Source: Stromatinia cepivora
Taxonomy: Eukaryota > Ascomycota > Leotiomycetes > Helotiales > Sclerotiniaceae
Direction of reading: 5' to 3'
Length of the DNA: 64,000 bases
NCBI GenBank assembly: GCA_014898415.1
Contig: RCTD01000018.1
Span: 191,001-255,000, forward strand
Shown here: positions 1-10,443 of the stretch, one piece after another
Layout of the letters: every line of letters starts with the position of its first letter
Position numbering within the stretch: the first letter of the stretch is position 1
Program-made: the position numbers and the translations under genes
Notes under the pieces: model-generated
What the model was told of the DNA's origin: nothing
Seen by the model: the letters and a program-made list of their open reading frames with translations, nothing else
The model's database searches: none

Positions 1-1675
1 CCCTCTAATACTATAATATCGGATCGCGGCCCCCAATTCATATCACAGTTTTGAAAAGAATTCAATCAAATCCTAAGAACCGATCTCAAACTATCCACTA
101 TTCACTATCCCCAAACCGATGATCAAATTGAGATCTATAATCAATACCTTTAACAGCGATTAAGGCCGTTTATTAGTTACTATCAAAACGATTGATCAGA
201 ATTCCTATCTATAATAAATTATACGCAATTTACTCTTTCATACAACTTCTTAGAAGAGCTCATACTCTACGAAACTCTATACAGGTATACATCGAAATGT
301 GTATAAAAATGGAAGAAAAACATTAATAAATCAACAAACGATATAAATATATATAATACCCGTATATACACAGAATACAATAGATTAACTTTCGTGTAAG
401 CAAAAGAAGGCCTATTGTATACTCAAGCCAAGATATCGAAATCCACAAATACTCACCAATATAAAATCGATTTCGATATCGGAGATTATATATAACTCAA
501 TATGAAAAATTATCCTATCCAAAGATTATCCAAGAAACTGGACTTCCCAATTCAAAGAAGATTTAAGATCATTGATCGATCTGAAAACTCTTTTAAACTC
601 GAACTCCCGATTACAATGAAAATTCATCCTGTTTTCCCTTCAGATCGATTATGCAAGGTATATGACGATCCCCTTCCTGATCAGATACTCGAACCACCTC
701 CGCCTATTAATATAACTAGCAATTCGGAATAGAAAATGGAAAAGGTTCTAACAATAAAGAAAACACAAAAAACTCTACTATACAAAATCTCATAGCTTAA
801 TAGCGATACCAATCTTATCTGATATCCTGCTTCTGATCTTAAAACATCACTACATCTTTTATACGATTTTCACCTGACCAATCCAACGTTGTCTGGTCCT
901 CCTAATCGATTAATCGATTAAATAAAGTTCTATAAAAGCAAAAAGGATAATTATAATCATATAGATAACAATTCATTCATAAAACCAAAAGAAAGAAAAG
1001 TATTCTTCAATACAGCAGATTAAATGTTATAATTTTATAATAATATATATATATATAATTATAAAAGAATTAAAAACCCATATAAATTCAAGAGAATTTG
1101 ATTATATATATATATAGCCCGAGCTTTATACAACAGACAAACTGCCACCACCAAGACAATACAAAGGCAATATATTTCAAAAACTTATGCTTATAATTAT
1201 TTCAAAAATCATACAAAAAGAAACTTGAATATAGTAAAAACGAAATATAACGTTACCTTTATCGATTTCGTTCAATTTGATTGATTTGATCAATTTAGTC
1301 GATTAATTTGATCGATTTCGGAATTAATTATATTAACCATTTATCATCATTATACCATAATTCAACCTCCTTCTTTTTTTTATTAAAACTTTTTCCTTTC
1401 AAAGATTCCCTAAATCAAAAAGAATACAAATTAATATTAATTTAACTAATTGATGAACGATTTAATCGATTTGATCAATTCATTTATCATTTTGATCAAT
1501 TTGATCGATAATTTTAATCAATTTAGTCAATTTCCATTAAATTAACTAAATCAATCAAAATAATCAATCTAATTGATTTAAAACTTATGAACCTTTATAA
1601 AACCTGATTTCCGATGAAATAGCAATGAAATAGAGGAGTGAAACACTCGAAGGCAAGCTTTTCCAAAAGAAGGGG
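1..1675 (+). mobile_element. Ty3/gypsy relic: integrase core, chromodomain, C-terminal extension (RIP-degraded)
   Basis: Reading the + strand through its stops from about position 17 gives a Ty3/gypsy integrase: SDRGPQFISQF near the start, then HYPQTDDQIEI, which carry the second Asp and the catalytic Glu regions. The frame then runs into an IN C-terminal stretch with ELPITMKIHPVFPSDRL (open 502-732), a chromodomain-like stretch (about 726-1020, EKVLTIKKTQ.. YPASDL), and a C-terminal block (about 1040-1280) ending near FIDFVQF. Several stops replace expected Trp (TGA at 52-54 and 193-195), the G-to-A change expected of repeat-induced point mutation. The element is 5'-truncated by the window edge, has many stops and cannot be functional. 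A purine-rich tract (about 1664-1675) precedes the LTR. Family assignment is firm; exact domain borders are approximate. Confidence 0.85.
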
Positions 1676-1960
1676 TAGTATTACGAATCATGAACCACAA
1701 AAGATTAATCATATAATACCTTTTATCTTCTACATCCATTAATAAATTGATCATCTGTATATATATATTACAATTTATACAATTTAGTATAGTAAAATAA
1801 TAACTCTAATAATATATATGTATAATCTTATAACTTATAAATGAGTATTTGTATATATATATCTAGTTGCTTTTTACAAATCATAATTCTTTAGTTGTAA
1901 ATTCTAAAGAATATAATTGACCCTGTTTATTCAGCTCTACTACGGCTCTTGTGCGTCACA
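1676..1960 (+). repeat. Gypsy 3' LTR, copy 1 (285 nt)
   Basis: It starts just after a purine-rich tract (AAAGAAGGGG) with TAGTATTACGAATCATGAA and ends with ..CTACGGCTCTTGTGCGTCACA. A second copy of the same length lies at 3949-4233, with mostly C/T and G/A differences. The ends were probably TG..CA before mutation (TG to TA). Borders come from the purine tract and from where the two copies stop matching. Confidence 0.65.
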
Positions 1961-1989
1961 CTAATCAAATATAATATTATATATAGATA

Positions 1990-2817
1990 ATATCAAGCCA
2001 AGAAACTACCAATAATGGATTATACCCATCTTCGATCAGTAATCGATGATGATGAATTAATAGATATAAATGAATATCAACAACAAATAGAAAATGTGAT
2101 TTATTCAATAGTATATATTCGATTAGATATAGCGTTCTCAATTGAAAGACTTTTACAATTTATGGCAAAATCAGTAAAACATTATATTATAGCTTTGAAG
2201 AATCTAATACGATATTTATAATCAATAATCAAATAGAAGCTATGATTCGGATCAAAAGGAGTACAATCTGATATCTATAAGAAATACAATATATTTAATA
2301 ATATAATAAAGGTATATATAGATATAGATTGGATTAATGATAAATATAATTGGAAAAGTGTTTTAGGGGGAGTTATGATATTCTATAAAGGTTTTATATT
2401 GTAGATTAACAAAAAACAAATGTTTATAGTTATTTCTAATACGGAATCAGAATATATTACGATAATAATGTTTATCAAACAAGGAAGATAGATTGTACAA
2501 ATGCTTAAAGATTTATTCAAATCAAGTTATATTAGAAAGAACGGAGATACAGTTCAGATACTTAGTAATAATCAGGATACTTTAACTTTAACCAAGAATT
2601 TATATTTGTATGAACGATCCAAATATATAGATATTAATTATTATTTCATTAAGGATTTGATAGAAAAAAAGAAAATCACTACTAATTATATCAATATATA
2701 CAATATAATTGCCGACAGAATGACGAAACTTTGTATAAGAATTACTTTCGAAAGATTCAAGAAAATATTAGGATTAATAGCCTAGGAGGATCGAATAGGA
2801 TATCCTCAATAAAGGAG
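1990..2817 (+). mobile_element. Ty1/copia relic: end of reverse transcriptase and RNase H
   Basis: Two open stretches (2015-2221 and 2501-2785), joined by stop-interrupted reading, show the copia RT/RNase H tail. YQQQIENVIYSIVYIRLDIAF and ALKNLIRYL match the conserved copia YxxxIGSLxYAxxxTRPDIAF and ..HxxALKRxLRYL region. DIDWIND..GGVMIF and SNTESEYI match the RNase H DADWAG and SSTEAEYxA motifs. The end IADRMTKL..ERFKKILGL matches the copia polyprotein tail (ADxLTKxL). It lacks everything upstream and is disrupted. It lies between two gypsy fragments and continues directly into a copia LTR. Confidence 0.8.
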
Positions 2818-2983
2818 TATTGGAAATGAAGTTATTATAGGATTAGAATTGAGATTACATGATTACAATGGTGCATAAACCATATTTAGGGATAACTTCA
2901 ATTCTACTCCTACTAGAAATATAGATCCTTAGTTCAACCTACATAGTCAACAATACTACTACTTCCTGCACCAAAACTTAACA
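2818..2983 (+). repeat. Copia 3' LTR, copy A (166 nt)
   Basis: It runs from TATTGGAAATGAAG to CACCAAAACTTAACA. Copies occur at 4879-5044 (direct, 166 nt) and 4550-4688 (inverted, 139 nt). In the inverted copy the ends read TGTTGG at the outer edge, so the original LTR probably had TGTTGG..TAACA ends. It abuts gypsy sequence directly at 2984. Confidence 0.65.
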
Positions 2984-3948
2984 TAATTGATGATTTGGAA
3001 TAAGAAATGGAAAAGATCCTAATAGTAAAGAAAATACAAAAAACCTTATTATACAAAGTTTCATAGCTTAATAACGATATCGATCTTACCTGATATCCTA
3101 TTTCCGATCTTAAAATATTATTACACCTTCTGTACGATTTTCATCTAACCAATCCAATATTGCTTGATCCTTCTAATCGATTAATTGATTGAATAAAGCT
3201 TTATAAAAGCGAAAAGAATAATTATAATTATATAGATAACGATTCACCTATAAAACCAAGGGAAAGAAAAGTGTTCTTCAATTCAGCAGATTAGATATTA
3301 TGATTTTATAATGATATATATATATACGATTATGAAAGGATCGAAAACCTATATAAATTCGAGGGAATTTGATTGTATATATATATGGCCTGAGCTTCAT
3401 ACAACAGACGAGTTGCTACCATTAAGACAATACGAAGGCAATATATTTCAAAAAACTTATGCCTATAATCATTTCAAAAATCATGTAAAAGGAAGTTTGA
3501 ATATGGTAAGAACGAAATATAACATCACTTTTATCGATTTCGTTCAATTTGATTGATTTGGTCAATTTGGTCGATTAATTTGATTGATTTCGAAATTAAC
3601 CATATTAACTATCCATTATCACTATATCATAATTCAACTTTTTTCTCTTTTCTATTGAAACTTTTTTCTTTTAAAGGTTCCCCAAATCAAGGAGAATACG
3701 AATCAATATTAATTTAACCAATTGATAAACGATTTGGTCGATTTGATCAATTCATTCGTTATTTTGGTCAATTTGGTCGATTAATTTGATCAATTTGATT
3801 AATTTCCAGTAAATTAATTAAATCAACCAAAATGATCAATTTAATTGATTTAAAGTTTATGAACCTTTACAAACCCTGGTTTCCGATAAAATAACAATGA
3901 AACAGAGAAGTGAAACACTCGAGGGCGAGCTTTTCCGAAGGGGAAGGG
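2984..3948 (+). mobile_element. Gypsy relic copy 2: chromodomain and C-terminal block
   Basis: This is a divergent direct repeat of about 720-1675. It begins abruptly after the copia LTR at the point matching the chromodomain start, and continues through a C-terminal block that is still open at 3311-3556 (PELHTTDELLPLRQYEG.., ending FIDFVQFD). Then follows a stretch rich in TTTGATCAATT and TCGATTAATTTG variants (about 3540-3860) and a purine tract (GGGGAAGGG, 3940-3948). Differences from copy 1 are mostly transitions, as expected of RIP. The integrase part is absent, so the element is truncated by, or was interrupted by, the adjacent copia element. Confidence 0.75.
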
Positions 3949-4233
3949 TAGTATTACGAATCATGAACTATAGAAGGCTAATTATATGATATCTTTTATC
4001 TCTTATATCAATTAATGAACTAATCGTCCATACATATACATTACGATTCATACGATTTAATATAATAGAATAATGACCTTAATAATGTATACGCATAGTT
4101 CTGCAGTTTACGAATGAGTATTTGTATATATATATTTAGTCGCTCCTTATAAGCCATAGTTCTTCAGTTGTAGATTCTAAGGAACATAATTGACCCTGTT
4201 TATTCAGCTCTACTACGGCTCTTATACATTACA
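3949..4233 (+). repeat. Gypsy 3' LTR, copy 2 (285 nt)
   Basis: It matches 1676-1960 end to end (TAGTATTACGAATCATGAAC.. to ..CTACGGCTCTTATACATTACA). It is followed at 4234 by sequence that reads as copia on the opposite strand, so the LTR end is also an insertion junction. Confidence 0.65.
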
Positions 4234-4688
4234 GATTCAGGATAATAAAGAAATATAAAAATAAAACAATAAGAAAATTCATAAAATCGTATTGTAATAT
4301 GTTTTCTTGTAATTATACAAACTTGCTTTTCATTTTTGTTATAATTCTGTATCAGCATTATACAGATTGCTCTCCATTTTGGTCTATAATGTTGTGAATT
4401 ATAAACTGTGTTATCATATTTCAACTCTGCTTCGATGATATTGTATGAAAATTCTGATTTTCACTCTATTTCATTTCTATTAGCTATACTAATCCTTTTT
4501 TGATTTGCTTTGTTTTCTAATCATTATTGTATAACCGGATCTTATAATCTATTAACTTTTGGTATAGGAAATAGTAGTATTGTTGATTATATAGGTTGAA
4601 TTAAGGATCTATAATTCTAAATATGGTCTGTGCACCATTGTGATCACGTGATCCCAATTCTAATCCTATGATGGCCTCATTTCCAACA
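4234..4688 (-). mobile_element. Inverted copia 5' end: LTR (4550-4688) and leader/gag start
   Basis: On the minus strand, 4688 to 4550 is a copia LTR copy (TGTTGGAAATGAGGCC.. to ..AAAAGTTAATA), 27 nt shorter than the two direct copies because of an internal gap. It keeps GATCACGTGATC, where the direct copies are more AT-rich. Downstream of it (4549 to 4234) an AT-rich leader leads to a partly open frame (about 4424-4234), which I take to be a gag start, although no gag motif is visible. The copia identity of 4234-4549 rests on position next to the LTR. Confidence 0.5.
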
Positions 4689-5044
4689 TAGATATCAATT
4701 ATCACTTCATTAGGGATTTGATAGAAAAAGAGAAAATCGCCATTAGTTATATCAATACATACGATATAATTGTTGACGGAATAACGAAGCCTTATACAAG
4801 GATTGCTTTCGAAAGGTTTAAGAAAATGTTAGGATTAATAGCCTAAAAGGATCGAATAGGATATCCTTAATAAAGGAATATTAGAAATAAGGCCATCATA
4901 GAATTAGAATTGAAATCATATGATCACAATGATGCATAGATCATATTTGAGGATAACCTCAATTCTATTCCTATTAAAATTATAAATCCTTAGTTCAACC
5001 TATATAATCAACAATACTACTACTTCCTGCACCAAAAGTTAACA
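4689..5044 (+). mobile_element. Copia RNase H tail and 3' LTR, copy C
   Basis: 4689-4878 repeats about 2628-2817 (copia polyprotein tail ..IADRMTKL.. and the following spacer). 4879-5044 is the third LTR copy, the same length as copy A. The fragment starts exactly where the inverted LTR ends (4688/4689), so two copia pieces in opposite orientation meet head to tail here. Confidence 0.7.
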
Positions 5045-6141
5045 TATCTTTATATTTTCCCGATTTAACTTCAAAATATAATATAATTTGAATGAATTAT
5101 ATCGAGATATTACTCTACAATACCTATACCACATATACTCTCTCAATATATAACCTTATATAATATTCATATAATATAATATATACCCACAGATACCATA
5201 ATACTCGGAGTATTTTATAGAGTAATTACCCTATCCTATAAAGCTTTAATAGAGTGACTTTTCGGCCGGGTTTACCCCGGGTATACCCCACCTTTTGCCC
5301 AACCCTGTATAGAATATCATGTTCTCAACTAAGCCCTATTGGCCCCGTGATACATACGAGTATGTCAAACAAATCTACATATACAATCCAATCCCAAAAA
5401 AGAAAATCATCATATCCCCAGACAACATATTAATATTAATATTAAATACTAATCCTATCTATATATCAACCCAATATAATTAATTGTCACTAGACACACA
5501 GTATAGAAACAGGATCGTTCGTTCTGATCGGAATAGAGGGTTCGCTACTACCTACTATCTACTACCTAGTCATCTATTTATTAATAAATTATAACCTACC
5601 TGCCTACAAAGACATTCACAACAACTACCTAGGTAGATAGTAAACAAGTTATACGCAGTGGAGGTTTTAGAAGTAGTAGCAAATACAATCACCATCACAC
5701 ATCACAATGGGAAACGAATAATTACTTGTGAAACAAAACATTTATTGTATTGGCACAATGATGATGATACAAGAAGTTCTAGCACGCCAGCTTAAACTAA
5801 GATATCGCTAACTTCAAGAGGATTATTTATGTTGATCCTCCAACGCCATACTCCAATGTCCATCCAAGGACTTTTCACCCAATACACCACCATCCTTCAT
5901 AGATTTCCCATGTACCTGCACCTTACTAAATTCTCTTAATCCAAACAAATCCTGCCCAAAAGACTGAGCGAAATTCATTACCGCGTCCGGTTCTGAAATT
6001 TTCGACATCTGTGCCTGTTCCTTCATTATAACTTTAATAGCCCAAGACAACGTCATTAAAGATTCTAAACTTGAAGACTTACCACCATATCGAAGATCAC
6101 AGACATCAGCGCCGTTCATACAATCGCCAGCTAACTGTTGT
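5045..6141. other. Boundary of AT-rich island; hacA 3' flank
   Basis: Composition changes from strongly AT-rich to ordinary near 5,260-5,310. That point carries a GC-rich imperfect palindrome (5268-5289). On the minus strand, from 5306, it reads CAGGGTTGGGCAAAAGG, like the end of a hAT transposon. 5530-5650 holds short CTACCTA/TAGGTAG runs. 5823-6141 is the part of the unspliced hacA frame that lies beyond the spliced stop, and should be 3' UTR of spliced hacA mRNA. I see no other gene. Confidence 0.5.
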
Positions 6142-7417
6142 TTAGACGATAACCGCATTGCCTCCAACGTCGCATCCAGAAGAGGACGCGCCATGTTGGG
6201 ACTGCAGGCTAAAAGTCTTCTCAACAAGCGAATCCGAAGAGTGAACTTCGGGCGCAGACTGTGTGATCTCGTCTTGGTGAATGAAATCATCGAATAAGGA
6301 ATCGTTAGCGGCGCCGATGTTGTCGCCAGCCAGATTATCAAAGTTATTATTGAAGGCGTCGGCAATAGGACCGACCCTTTCGTTAAAGAAAGTTTGATCT
6401 GCTCCAAGGGAATCAGGATATTCGAGATGGCTATTAAACTCATCATTTGGATCCAAAGTGTACTGGCCAAAACCTGGGTAATTAGAATATTCTGAGCTGA
6501 ACTCATCCAAGGCCCTTGTACTTTCGGTTGACACTGCAGGTCGCACAACATCGCGGCAGGATGTTGTGTCATACCGAAAGAACTGGCGCGGAATGAGGCA
6601 TCATCAGTTGATTCCATTGGTGGAGGTGAAACAGATGCTAAATCAATAGTACCCATTGCGGATTGCATAGTATTGTGAGTATCTCTAATTGGTGTCATCA
6701 TTGATTGGATTGAGGAATCTTCCGATTCAAATAATCCTTTCGTGAGAGCGATTGGAGATTTTGGGTGGAAAGTTTCCGATCGATTTGGAGTTGAATTAAC
6801 GGAAGAAGGGAGGAAGGTTGATGTAATGTTTTCACCAGTCATACCGGTGACTTGTTCTAGCTTTCGACGAACTTCTTCATATCTAGATGACATGTTTGCC
6901 AATTGTAATTCTAGATCACGATTTCTACGTTCGATTTGTTGTTTTTGTGCTTCAAGAGCTTCGACTTCTTGTCTCTTTCTTTCTCTTGATGTTTGAGCTG
7001 CTCGACGGTTTCGAAGGACTCTTTCGACTCGACGTTGTTCCTTCTCATCTTCTGTCTTTGCTCGTTTTCTATGAGATGATTAGCTCATGCCATGGATTAT
7101 GAAGTGGCAGATTGGAATAATCACCTGGGAGGTAGGTTTGTTTTGGGTTCAGGTAATTGCTGACCCCAAGACTTTCTCTTCTTTACCGGTTTCTTTTCCG
7201 GTGCAGGAGTACCAGCTAAACTCCCGCCCATCTCTCCACCCATGTCATCTCCAAACATACTATCATCATCGAAAGATTGTGGAGTCATGGCTTGCAGAGG
7301 TTCCATACTTTGATGTGGATGAAATAATGAAGAATATTGTTGACCAGGAGTTGAAGTAAATGATTCGGCGAGAGATTCTGCTGGGGATTGCTCAAACTTC
7401 AAATTTGGAGTCGACAT
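6142..7417 (-). CDS. hacA: HacA/Hac1 bZIP transcription factor of the unfolded protein response
   Basis: Activates ER-stress genes after Ire1 splices its mRNA. Exon 1 is 7417-7125 (ATG at 7415-7417). An ordinary GT..AG intron occupies 7124-7069. The frame resumes at 7068 with the basic region (RVERVLRNRRAAQ, then RERKRQEVEALE) and a leucine zipper. The motif KKRKSWGQQLPEPKTNLPPR just before the intron is characteristic of fungal HacA. At 6556-6537 there is a 20-nt unconventional intron. Removing it shifts the frame and gives a 399-residue protein (exons 7417-7125, 7068-6557, 6536-6142) ending GASSSGCDVGGNAVIV. Without removal the frame stays open to 5823 (512 residues). The 200 nt upstream of the ATG contain no ATG, so no AUG-started uORF is close. 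Identity is firm. Confidence 0.93.
6537..6556 (-). other. hacA: Unconventional 20-nt Ire1-spliced intron of hacA
   Basis: On the transcript strand the two junctions read CTG|CCGC (5' side) and CTG|CAGT (3' side). Both fit the CNG|CNGN loop consensus cut by Ire1 in Hac1/XBP1 mRNAs, and the interval between the two cuts is exactly 20 nt. It has no GT..AG ends. Excision joins ..ACA CAA CAT CCT G to CA GTG TCA ACC and switches the downstream frame. This intron length is known for Hac1 of filamentous fungi. Confidence 0.9.
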
Positions 7418-9969
7418 CTTGTATGGTACGTATGAATGATGTGTTGTTTGACGACCTCGACCTCGACCTTGAGTTGATTTCGATGTGATGTGTGATGTGT
7501 GATGAGTGATGTGTGATGGAACTGATTTCTCCGATTTCTCGAATATCCTTAGTAGATCTAGATGATGGAGAAAGAGAAAAGTACGCCCAAGGTATATGCA
7601 CGATAATTATTGTCAAGGTAGAATATTGTGGAGGAAGTCTAATGCGGACAAGCCCATAATGGATGAGGACAGATGGTCCACAAGAAAACGAATGAATGAG
7701 TCAAACTATGACGAGGGTGCCTTGAGATGCCTTAATTCAATTAACGAATAGAATTAAGAGGATGAAGAAAGAAATAAAAAAAAGTAATAGCAAGGATGTA
7801 AAGAGTAAAGAAGAGGAAGATGATTGATGAATTGAAATTTGTGTGAGGAAAATAGATAGAGTGGGAAAAAATGTCGAGGTGGGAGATCTGTCCTCTTTAT
7901 CATTTGAACACGGTGTTCGGTTAAGGGGTTATTCAATAACCATAACGGCGAATTGAAAGGAACCAATCAATGCTAAGATCTTTGACACAAAAAGGGATGT
8001 TCTCAATAAGATCATGGCTTTTATCTTAGAACTTACTTAAATGAGTTTAGTACCAAACTTCAAATGTTACTAAGTTCACGCCATTTGAATCAATTTATGA
8101 GATACTTTCCCCCTCTTTTACTTTTGGTGGGTTTCTAGAGTTCCAGAATACGGAGTAGATTCGTATCATTTTCCAACACATCTGGGCAAAAGTGCAAAAA
8201 GTGCAAAAGTGGGCACAACAAGCCTTTTTGCTGTACAGAGTACCGAGTCCTAACTTATTAACACAGCCTCCATTTTAAATTCCGTGGTGCCAGGTCTGAA
8301 CTTATGAATGGTTGGAATACCATGCCAGAATGTCCCGCCCCCATCTCAACATACGTGAGAATGGCGAATTATCTATATTCTTGGGAATATGGTAATTAAT
8401 AGAAAGAAGCCGAAGGAAGCATTTATTTGTGCATTCATTTTATCCTAAAATTAGAAGATTTATCCAACAATATCACACGATTCACCCCCTAAGAATCAAG
8501 AAGACTTCCAAGATGGAAGATTTACATAAGCTTTACTTGGATACTGATGACTACCTGGATGATAGATACCACCATCTAAAATACTTACAGACAACTTCTT
8601 AACCTCGTAAAAGCACAATCATTATCAAGCAATCTCCTCATTTGAATCTATTACGAACAACTAACCTGTCACCATGATGAAGCTCATGATGAAGCTCAAG
8701 TGGAGCTTCTCCGTATACTACTAGGTAGGGTTACTAGGTAATGATCTGATAAGTACGAATACTACTACTACAGTACGAAATATACCCAAAAAGAACATCA
8801 TTCCTGAAGGAGGACCAAACCCCTTTATTTGAACTTACACACGGAGATATTCCATATTTCGTACGAACCAAGCCATCTACAGAGCTCAATCAATCTTTTA
8901 AATTCCCGAACGTTCCGTTCCAAACGTTCCAACTCAAAAACCTTCCTCAATAAACCCCCAACACAAAAAAGATCCACCACTAGGATGCTAGAGAAATACC
9001 GTTACGGGGAATGATCATAACCCAAACATCTCGTCCCTCATTACCTCACAGAACTCATCAGAGATAAACGTTGATCTGTAACCTTACGAAATAGAACAAA
9101 CAACCGCGTGGATTTCGGGGTGGAACTCTTTGTTGGAATATTATCGAATGATATATATTAAGTTTCACGTTCTTCAAAGCGGAGTTTTAGAGAAGATCCT
9201 GGGTGTAGGTGCTTTGAATCTCTCAGAGAAAAAGAGCTCGAGATTAACTCGTAAACTTTCTACGCGGTTGCCCCTCCTTTGCCGATCAGGGGTTTAGAAT
9301 TCCCGTATGTAAGAGATTTGACTGATGAGGGGGGACAGACGTGCGAGGGTATCAATGCGAAACGTATACTCCATAGAAATGGAATTGTTCGAGAATGTTG
9401 ATTTCAAGACATCATCGGTACCGGTAAGTTGTAATTGAAGTTAAATACCGAGGGGGATACTTTTTTTTTTTTTTTTTAGTTTATTTACTGAATCACAGTA
9501 GGTGTCAATATATCATATATCATATATCCCTCAATTTAATTTTAACCTTTAACTAAGCTCCGTACCGTACATGCTGATCAACCCTAAGCCTTCTCGGTTC
9601 TCACTCAGCATTTCTACGCCATCTCAGCGCATATCACATATTGAATGAAGGCGTAACCTTACGCCGTGGATAATTATAAACCACCTTACATACATTTACT
9701 CCCCTGCTTTTTCGCCCTCAAAAATGCATTCCTTCATCCTTCCATTCCATCTTCCCTATAAGAAATAACAACATGATTGTGAATAACCTTCGGCTTTCTT
9801 CTATGTACTTCTCCATTGCCGGAATTCTAGCCTATTGATTTATTAGGGTGTTCGGTGCTACCAAGTCATTACACAGTACTTATCAATAATCCGCTCGGGC
9901 TTACCTGCTCTATACGACTCGAACCTCATCCATCTGATGATCATTAATTACATTTAGCATACAATGAAT

Positions 9970-9997
9970 TAATCCAATCCAATCCAATCCAATCCAG
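9970..9997. repeat. (AATCC)n short tandem repeat
   Basis: Five consecutive AATCC units followed by AGACC, in the gene-poor interval. Confidence 0.85.
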
Positions 9998-10401
9998 ACC
10001 CCGAATCAAAATCACACTACCCCAACCCTTTCAAAAAAACCGGTAAATGGTGGTCCAGTCAACGCAACCCCCCTAACATTATCCATAAAACCTCGTGATA
10101 TTCATGACATGGCATATTTTCTCTCCAGCCCTTCTCCCCCATCTTCACGGCGGCATACACTTACATGATTACATCAAAGTTCATACACTTCATTATGCAG
10201 AAAGTCGGAGGAGCAGCTGATGAATCGTGATGATCCCTTCTTCAAGTTCTTTGAGAGGCTGGATTTTCTTCATGCTTTGGAGCGGCACGTACTCCGTAAT
10301 ATGAGTGGCAAATAGAGATGCAAGATTATCGCCCCTCACATGAATAAATCCTCGGAAAAGTATCCTGAAAAAGAAGTTGTAGCATACAGTACTCCGTATG
10401 G

Positions 10402-10443
10402 TGTACGGAGGTTGATGGGGAAAATCTTTAGATCCTCCGTACA
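10402..10443. repeat. Perfect 10-bp inverted repeat (TGTACGGAGG / CCTCCGTACA)
   Basis: The arms are at 10402-10411 and 10434-10443, separated by 22 nt. A further TACTCCGTA copy sits just upstream at 10390-10398, so three related CCGTA motifs lie within 55 nt. Confidence 0.7.

Noticed and set aside
7392..7616. Possible uORF overlapping the hacA start
   Set aside because: The frame begins with TTG and has no ATG, so it is unlikely to be translated by normal scanning.
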